The notes under the pieces are model-generated. The model had not been told where the DNA came from. It made no database searches and saw only the letters and a program-made list of their open reading frames with translations. Below are positions 63,765 to 64,000 of a stretch of 64,000 nucleotides of DNA, piece by piece. The stretch is from Pseudarthrobacter sp. GA104 (GTDB lineage: Bacteria > Actinomycetota > Actinomycetes > Actinomycetales > Micrococcaceae): contig NZ_WOWL01000001.1 in NCBI RefSeq assembly GCF_009741265.1, forward strand, positions 2,108,001 to 2,172,000, read 5' to 3'. Each line of letters begins with the position of its first letter. Position 1 is the stretch's first letter. Made by a program: the position numbers and the translations under genes.

Positions 63765-64000
63765 TGTCCCCTCAAGTCTTCATTGTTATCGGCCCTGCCG
63801 GATCGGGAAAGACCACCATCGCCCAGCAGACAGCACAACAGCATGAGGCTGCCTACCTGGACAAGGACCGGGTCAGTGGCCGCTTCGTCGAGTTCGCGCT
63901 AACCGCTACCGGGCACGATCCCACCGATCGCGAGTCCAACGACTACTATCGCGACCATTTGCTGCCCCTCGAGTACGAAACTCTCATGGATGTCGCGGGG
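63764..64000 (+). CDS. P-loop kinase (gluconokinase/AAA-like), N-terminal part
   Basis: The frame starts MSPQVFIVIGPAGSGKTTIA with Walker A GPAGSGKT at residues 10-17. It then reads YLDKDRVSGRFVEFALTATG and runs to the window end (79 codons). It resembles small P-loop kinases of the gluconate/shikimate type. Next to a KDPG-type aldolase, it could phosphorylate a sugar acid or a 2-keto-3-deoxy sugar acid. The truncated end prevents a firm call. Confidence 0.7.
   Translation, partial: MSPQVFIVIGPAGSGKTTIAQQTAQQHEAAYLDKDRVSGRFVEFALTATGHDPTDRESNDYYRDHLLPLEYETLMDVAG

Noticed and set aside
1..64000. CRISPR array, tRNA or rRNA genes
   Set aside because: No regularly spaced repeats of CRISPR type and no tRNA or rRNA-like segments were seen on reading both strands. 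A covariance-model search was not possible here.

Overview
The window is about 64 kb of high-GC DNA with an actinobacterial character. I infer the Arthrobacter / Paenarthrobacter / Pseudarthrobacter group from the coding bias, frequent GTG and TTG starts, a mycothiol-type maleylpyruvate isomerase family protein, CUT1 sugar transporters without their own ATPase, and a LuxR-type regulator next to benABCD. The region is accessory and catabolic. No rRNA, tRNA or CRISPR array was seen.

Region 1 (1-14.4 kb) is rearranged. A GntR-type regulator runs divergently from a flavin reductase-like gene and an MHS-type MFS transporter. Next is hutU (urocanate hydratase), split by a 7.47-kb insertion (3851-11320). 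The insertion has IS21-family ends, a candidate 6-bp target duplication, istA/istB, and a cargo made of an Rhs/YD-repeat gene with small downstream ORFs that look like toxin/immunity pairs. After the hutU 3' part come small hypothetical genes, one with a frame break at a C10 tract. Then follows a decayed chimera: a thiamine-diphosphate enzyme 5' end joined to the 3' end of a second flavin reductase gene.

Region 2 (14.5-24 kb) has two modules, each with a tandem-domain Lrp/AsnC regulator divergent from its target: an AbgT-type transporter plus an amidohydrolase, and an M20 amidohydrolase plus a second MHS transporter. A 3' remnant of a second abgT-like gene lies between them. This looks like uptake and hydrolysis of acyl- or amide-linked amino acids.

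Region 3 (24-37 kb) has a CsbD stress protein, a MatC-type carrier, and a MarR regulator with a 7-5-7 palindrome in its upstream region. The MarR gene is divergent from a CoA-pathway operon (SDR, thiolase-like protein, DUF35 Zn-ribbon/OB protein, CaiB CoA-transferase, enoyl-CoA hydratase, PrpF-like isomerase), followed by an alpha/beta hydrolase and a nitrilase remnant.

Region 4 (37-50.7 kb) is a benzoate to catechol to muconolactone set. benABCD and a large LuxR/LAL regulator (probable benR) are on the minus strand. catA, catB, catC and benE are on the plus strand, and a LysR regulator lies nearby. BenC carries a C-terminal FCD (GntR-type sensor) domain.

Region 5 (50.7-64 kb) is a sugar or sugar-acid catabolic locus. 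It has a CUT1 ABC importer, three Gfo/Idh/MocA oxidoreductases, an SDR, a TIM-barrel isomerase, two VOC proteins, an MFS carrier, a KDPG/KHG-type aldolase, a P-loop kinase that runs off the window, and a LacI regulator. The same LacI-type motif (TGAGATCGGTTGCA and its complement) recurs at three promoters, partly as exact 13-bp tandem units. These probably form one regulon with a substrate I cannot identify.
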